Positions 8,061 through 8,922 of a stretch of DNA of 8,922 bases are shown here, in pieces; within the stretch, counting starts at the first letter, position 1; every line of letters starts with the position of its first letter. The notes beneath the pieces were generated by a model. It ran no database searches and was not told the origin of the DNA. It saw only the letters and a list, made by a program, of their open reading frames with translations. Source of the stretch: an uncultured Dorea sp. (lineage in GTDB: Bacteria; Bacillota; Clostridia; Lachnospirales; Lachnospiraceae). The position numbers and the translations under genes were made by a program. The DNA lies in the NCBI GenBank assembly GCA_934307335.1, contig CAKRCL010000059.1:1-8922 (forward strand). The letters are read 5' to 3'.

Positions 8061-8106
8061 GATTCCTTTTTAATTATTCATTTTGGTTATTTAAAAGATA
8101 CCAATT
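8061..8106 (+). repeat. Bipartite ATACCA-type element, copy 1 (candidate MocR operator)
   Basis: Copy 1 of a 46-bp element repeated at 8514-8559 (38 of 46 identical by eye; 25 of 26 over 8081-8106). It carries a left box GATTCC (8061) and a right box GATACCAATT (8097), 36 bp apart start to start, plus TTTTGG at 8081. It covers the 5' untranslated region of the minus-strand regulator; the left box coincides with that gene's ribosome-binding site, which may explain the A-to-T change in it. B. subtilis GabR, of the same family, is reported to bind direct ATACCA repeats, recalled here from the literature. Autoregulation is inferred. Confidence 0.6.
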
Positions 8107-8119
8107 ATTATTGTATTAT
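8091..8119 (+). promoter_or_regulatory. Possible plus-strand promoter for a small RNA
   Basis: TTAAAA (8091-8096) and TATTAT (8114-8119) are spaced by 17 bases and overlap the right half of element copy 1. The same arrangement (TTAAAA inside the element, a -10-like hexamer 7-8 bases beyond it) recurs at the gcv promoter, which supports it. The -35 is poor (4 of 6). Confidence 0.4.
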
Positions 8120-8120
8120 A
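8115..8120 (-). promoter_or_regulatory. -10 box of the mocR-type gene
   Basis: On the minus strand this reads TATAAT exactly, about 60 bases before the regulator's start codon. No convincing -35 hexamer is visible 16-18 bases upstream (ATCACT is the nearest). The predicted start near 8108 would place element copy 1 directly downstream, a position suited to repression. Confidence 0.5.
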
Positions 8121-8125
8121 GGGAT

Positions 8126-8357
8126 GTGTAAAAGTAAAGTGATTGCATAGAAACAATCGTTGCAGATGAAACCTTTTAAAGTCCCCCAATCTATTTAAAA
8201 ACATTTCATCAGTAAAAACTTTATGGTATAGATGTTTAGAATGAAAATTCAAATAAAAATATTCCCTCCCATAGCAATATTTTTATAGTCGTTATGAAAC
8301 ATTTATACAAAAAAGTAGCAGAAAAGATATTAAGATATCTTAACTGCTATTTTTTTT
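8126..8357 (+). ncRNA. Candidate small RNA with two C-rich hairpin loops
   Basis: No ORF longer than about 18 codons with a ribosome site is seen here, yet the stretch ends in a strong terminator. Predicted folding from 5' to 3' has four parts. First is a small GATTG/CAATC hairpin (8141-8158). Second is a long hairpin with GATGAAA (8165-8171) pairing TTTCATC (8204-8210) and, inside it, TTTTAAA (8174-8180) pairing TTTAAAA (8194-8200), capped by a loop containing CCCCC. Third is a perfect 11-bp AU stem (8253-8263/8276-8286) capped by CCCTCCCATAGC. Fourth is the terminator. C-rich exposed loops are known in Firmicute sRNAs that pair with Shine-Dalgarno sequences. The 5' end is approximate. No known family is recognised. 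Expression is not shown by sequence. Confidence 0.42.
8309..8357 (+). terminator. Strong orphan intrinsic terminator
   Basis: GTAGCAG pairs with CTGCTAT, followed by a symmetric AA/AA internal loop and AAGATA/TATCTT closing on a six-base loop. The stem is flanked by A6 (8309-8314) and T8 (8350-8357), so it can act in both directions. No protein gene lies upstream on the plus strand within 250 bases, which implies a non-coding transcript. It also insulates the gcv promoter from upstream reading. Confidence 0.85.
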
Positions 8358-8360
8358 GTC

Positions 8361-8404
8361 TTCGACTGATTGGTATCTTAAATATATAAAAAGTAGGATA
8401 CCAG
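8361..8404 (+). promoter_or_regulatory. Inverted ATACCA pair around an AT-rich -10-like sequence
   Basis: TGGTATC (8371-8377) and GATACCA (8397-8403) are perfect 7-bp inverted copies separated by 19 bases. On the minus strand the left half reads ATATTTAAGATACCAAT, close to the right half of the 46-bp element but two bases shorter. TATAAA (8385-8390) lies between the halves, with TTCGAC (8361-8366) 18 bases before it, a weak possible promoter. It may be a third operator for the adjacent MocR-type regulator; function is inferred. Confidence 0.4.
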
Positions 8405-8424
8405 ATTTTGGATGAGAAAAGGTG

Positions 8425-8526
8425 ATGAATAAAGGATTTTCAGTGTTATTATTATCCAAAGCGTTTGATTTTAGTAAAAAAATATGGAATTTCAAAAAAT
8501 ATCTGGAAAGATTGATACCTTTTTAA
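8425..8526 (+). CDS. Possible 33-residue basic small protein (doubtful)
   Basis: An ATG at 8425 opens 33 codons ending TAA at 8524-8526, just after the left box of element copy 2. The product, rich in Lys, Phe, Leu and Ile (seven basic and two acidic residues), is not recognised. A GAAAAGG sequence lies only 2 bases upstream of the ATG, which is too close for good initiation. Length and composition are also what AT-rich non-coding DNA gives by chance. It is listed because the stretch 8404-8513 holds nothing else, and because it lies downstream of a possible promoter at 8361-8390. Confidence 0.12.
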   Translation: MNKGFSVLLLSKAFDFSKKIWNFKKYLERLIPF

Positions 8527-8559
8527 AAACCTGTTTTGGATATTTAAAAGATACCAATT
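8514..8559 (+). repeat. Bipartite ATACCA-type element, copy 2, over the gcv promoter
   Basis: Second copy of the 46-bp element at 8061-8106. The left box GATACCTTTTTAA starts at 8514 and the right box GATACCAATT at 8550, again 36 bp apart. The seven bases of the middle that differ most lie between the boxes, as expected if only the boxes are contacted. CCTG (8531) and CAGG (8561) with TTGG/CCAA also make an imperfect palindrome. It overlaps the proposed -35 region of gcvT, so a bound regulator would act directly on that promoter. Confidence 0.6.
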
Positions 8560-8571
8560 GCAGGATAGAAT
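8544..8571 (+). promoter_or_regulatory. Proposed gcvT operon promoter
   Basis: TTAAAA (8544-8549) and TAGAAT (8566-8571; 5 of 6 to consensus) are separated by 16 bases. The start would be near 8578, about 20 bases before the riboswitch leader, the right place for a riboswitch-controlled transcript. The weak -35 fits a promoter that depends on an activator, but that is inference. Confidence 0.5.
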
Positions 8572-8598
8572 GTGCATATAGAACAGAACAAAAAGATC

Positions 8599-8722
8599 GG
8601 ATGAAGAACTTAAGAGAGTCTGGAAAAAGAATAGCCAGCGCCGAAGGGGCAAGAGATGATAATTGAAACTCTCAGGCAAAAGGATTAAGTTTGGACGAAG
8701 CTCTGAAAAATAAAAGACAGGG
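8599..8722 (+). ncRNA. Glycine riboswitch, single aptamer with downstream ghost aptamer
   Basis: This is a cis-acting leader that senses glycine. P1 is ACTTAA (8608-8613) with TTAAGT (8685-8690); P2 is GAGAGT (8614-8619) with ACTCTC (8668-8673). The conserved core GCGCCGAAGGGGCAA (8638-8652) and the strand CTCAGGCAAAAGGA (8671-8684) match the glycine aptamer consensus closely. GGATGAAG (8599) before P1 and GGACGAAG (8693) after it fit the leader-linker kink-turn. The linker runs into CTCTG (8701-8705), which can pair with CAGGG (8718-8722). This short stem sits where the second aptamer of a tandem riboswitch would begin, but the rest of that aptamer is missing, so it is a singlet with a vestigial partner. 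It precedes gcvT, where glycine normally switches expression on. Confidence 0.93.
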
Positions 8723-8763
8723 AAGCGTATCTTGAAAACAAGAAATGCTTTCTTTTATTTTTT
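8721..8763 (+). terminator. Riboswitch-controlled intrinsic terminator
   Basis: Arms 8721-8734 and 8739-8752 form a 14-position stem with a single A-A mismatch and two G-U pairs, closed by an AAAA loop and followed by TTTTATTTTTT. The first two bases of the left arm (8721-8722) also belong to the ghost-aptamer stem, so the two structures compete at the foot. This fits attenuation in which glycine binding prevents termination. Confidence 0.85.
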
Positions 8764-8794
8764 ACAGGGCATTGTATGTCAAGGAGGTATAAAT

Positions 8795-8922
8795 ATGGAG
8801 TTAAAGACACCACTTTATGACGCACATGTGAAAGCCGGTGGAAAAGTTGTTCCATTTGCAGGATATCTTTTGCCGGTACAGTACGGAACGGGCGTCATCA
8901 CAGAGCACATGGCAGTCAGAGA
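8795..8922 (+). CDS. gcvT: Glycine cleavage system T protein (aminomethyltransferase), N-terminal part
   Basis: The first 42 codons, running off the window end. GcvT takes the aminomethyl group from the lipoyl arm of H protein, releases ammonia and passes the one-carbon unit to tetrahydrofolate as methylene-THF. The visible sequence has the family start: [20 protein letters not shown], then [16 protein letters not shown] (the usual form is close to PVQY..GV..EH..VR). AAGGAGG at 8781-8787 precedes the ATG by seven bases. The glycine riboswitch in its leader independently supports the identification. gcvH and gcvP genes would be expected downstream but lie outside the window. Confidence 0.95.
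   Translation, partial: MELKTPLYDAHVKAGGKVVPFAGYLLPVQYGTGVITEHMAVR

Noticed and set aside
8224..8229. Single TGGTAT inside the sRNA candidate as an operator
   Set aside because: It is a lone hexamer without a partner box at 36 bp; the same hexamer also occurs by chance inside rpsA.
8484..8666. 60-codon plus-strand open frame overlapping the riboswitch
   Set aside because: It runs through the operator, promoter and conserved aptamer core, has no ribosome-binding site and resembles no protein; the sequence is explained by the RNA.
8452..8679. 75-codon minus-strand open frame opposite the gcv leader
   Set aside because: It is antisense to the riboswitch, has low-complexity Phe/Leu-rich content and no start context.
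6660..8922. CRISPR array, prophage or insertion sequence in the right half
   Set aside because: The repeats are two or three regulatory elements, not regularly spaced units with spacers, and there is no transposase, integrase or terminal repeat.

Overview
The window reads as a chromosomal segment of a low-GC, anaerobic Firmicute. Lachnospiraceae (Dorea/Blautia/Coprococcus-like gut Clostridia) is the best guess. The evidence is AT-rich DNA, strong AGGAGG ribosome-binding sites, a Na+-pumping decarboxylase whose alpha chain lacks a biotin domain, a cmk-ispH-rpsA cluster, and a glycine riboswitch ahead of gcvT. This placement is inferred from gene content and protein flavour, not from a database search.

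Positions 1-1668: the 3' end of a Na+-translocating decarboxylase beta subunit is followed by a complete carboxyltransferase (alpha) subunit and a probable terminator. Positions 1689-6655: one probable transcription unit runs from a good sigma-A promoter that is flanked by a 9-bp inverted repeat. It encodes an RpiR/MurR-type regulator, a BaiN/HI0933-type flavoprotein, CMP kinase (cmk), IspH and a four-domain S1 protein (rpsA), and ends at a textbook bidirectional terminator. ispH and rpsA overlap by 20 bases.

Positions 6660-8054 (minus strand): a MocR/GabR-type regulator, in which a winged helix is fused to an aminotransferase-like PLP domain. It faces away from the glycine-cleavage gene gcvT, whose first 42 codons close the window (8795-8922). 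The 740 bases between them are the most interesting part. They hold (a) two copies of a 46-bp bipartite element with GATACC-type boxes spaced exactly 36 bp apart, one copy over the regulator's own 5' region and one over the likely gcv promoter; (b) a diverged inverted element of the same kind in between; (c) an ORF-less stretch with a promoter-like sequence, two hairpins showing C-rich apical loops and a strong terminator, which looks like a small RNA gene; and (d) a single-aptamer glycine riboswitch with a vestigial ('ghost') second aptamer and an intrinsic terminator.

Taken together, the right-hand region suggests dual control of glycine cleavage. A PLP-dependent MocR regulator would act at transcription initiation through ATACCA-type operators, and glycine would act through the riboswitch at elongation. 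A candidate sRNA shares the operator region. The riboswitch is secure. The MocR-operator link and the sRNA are inferences from sequence pattern.
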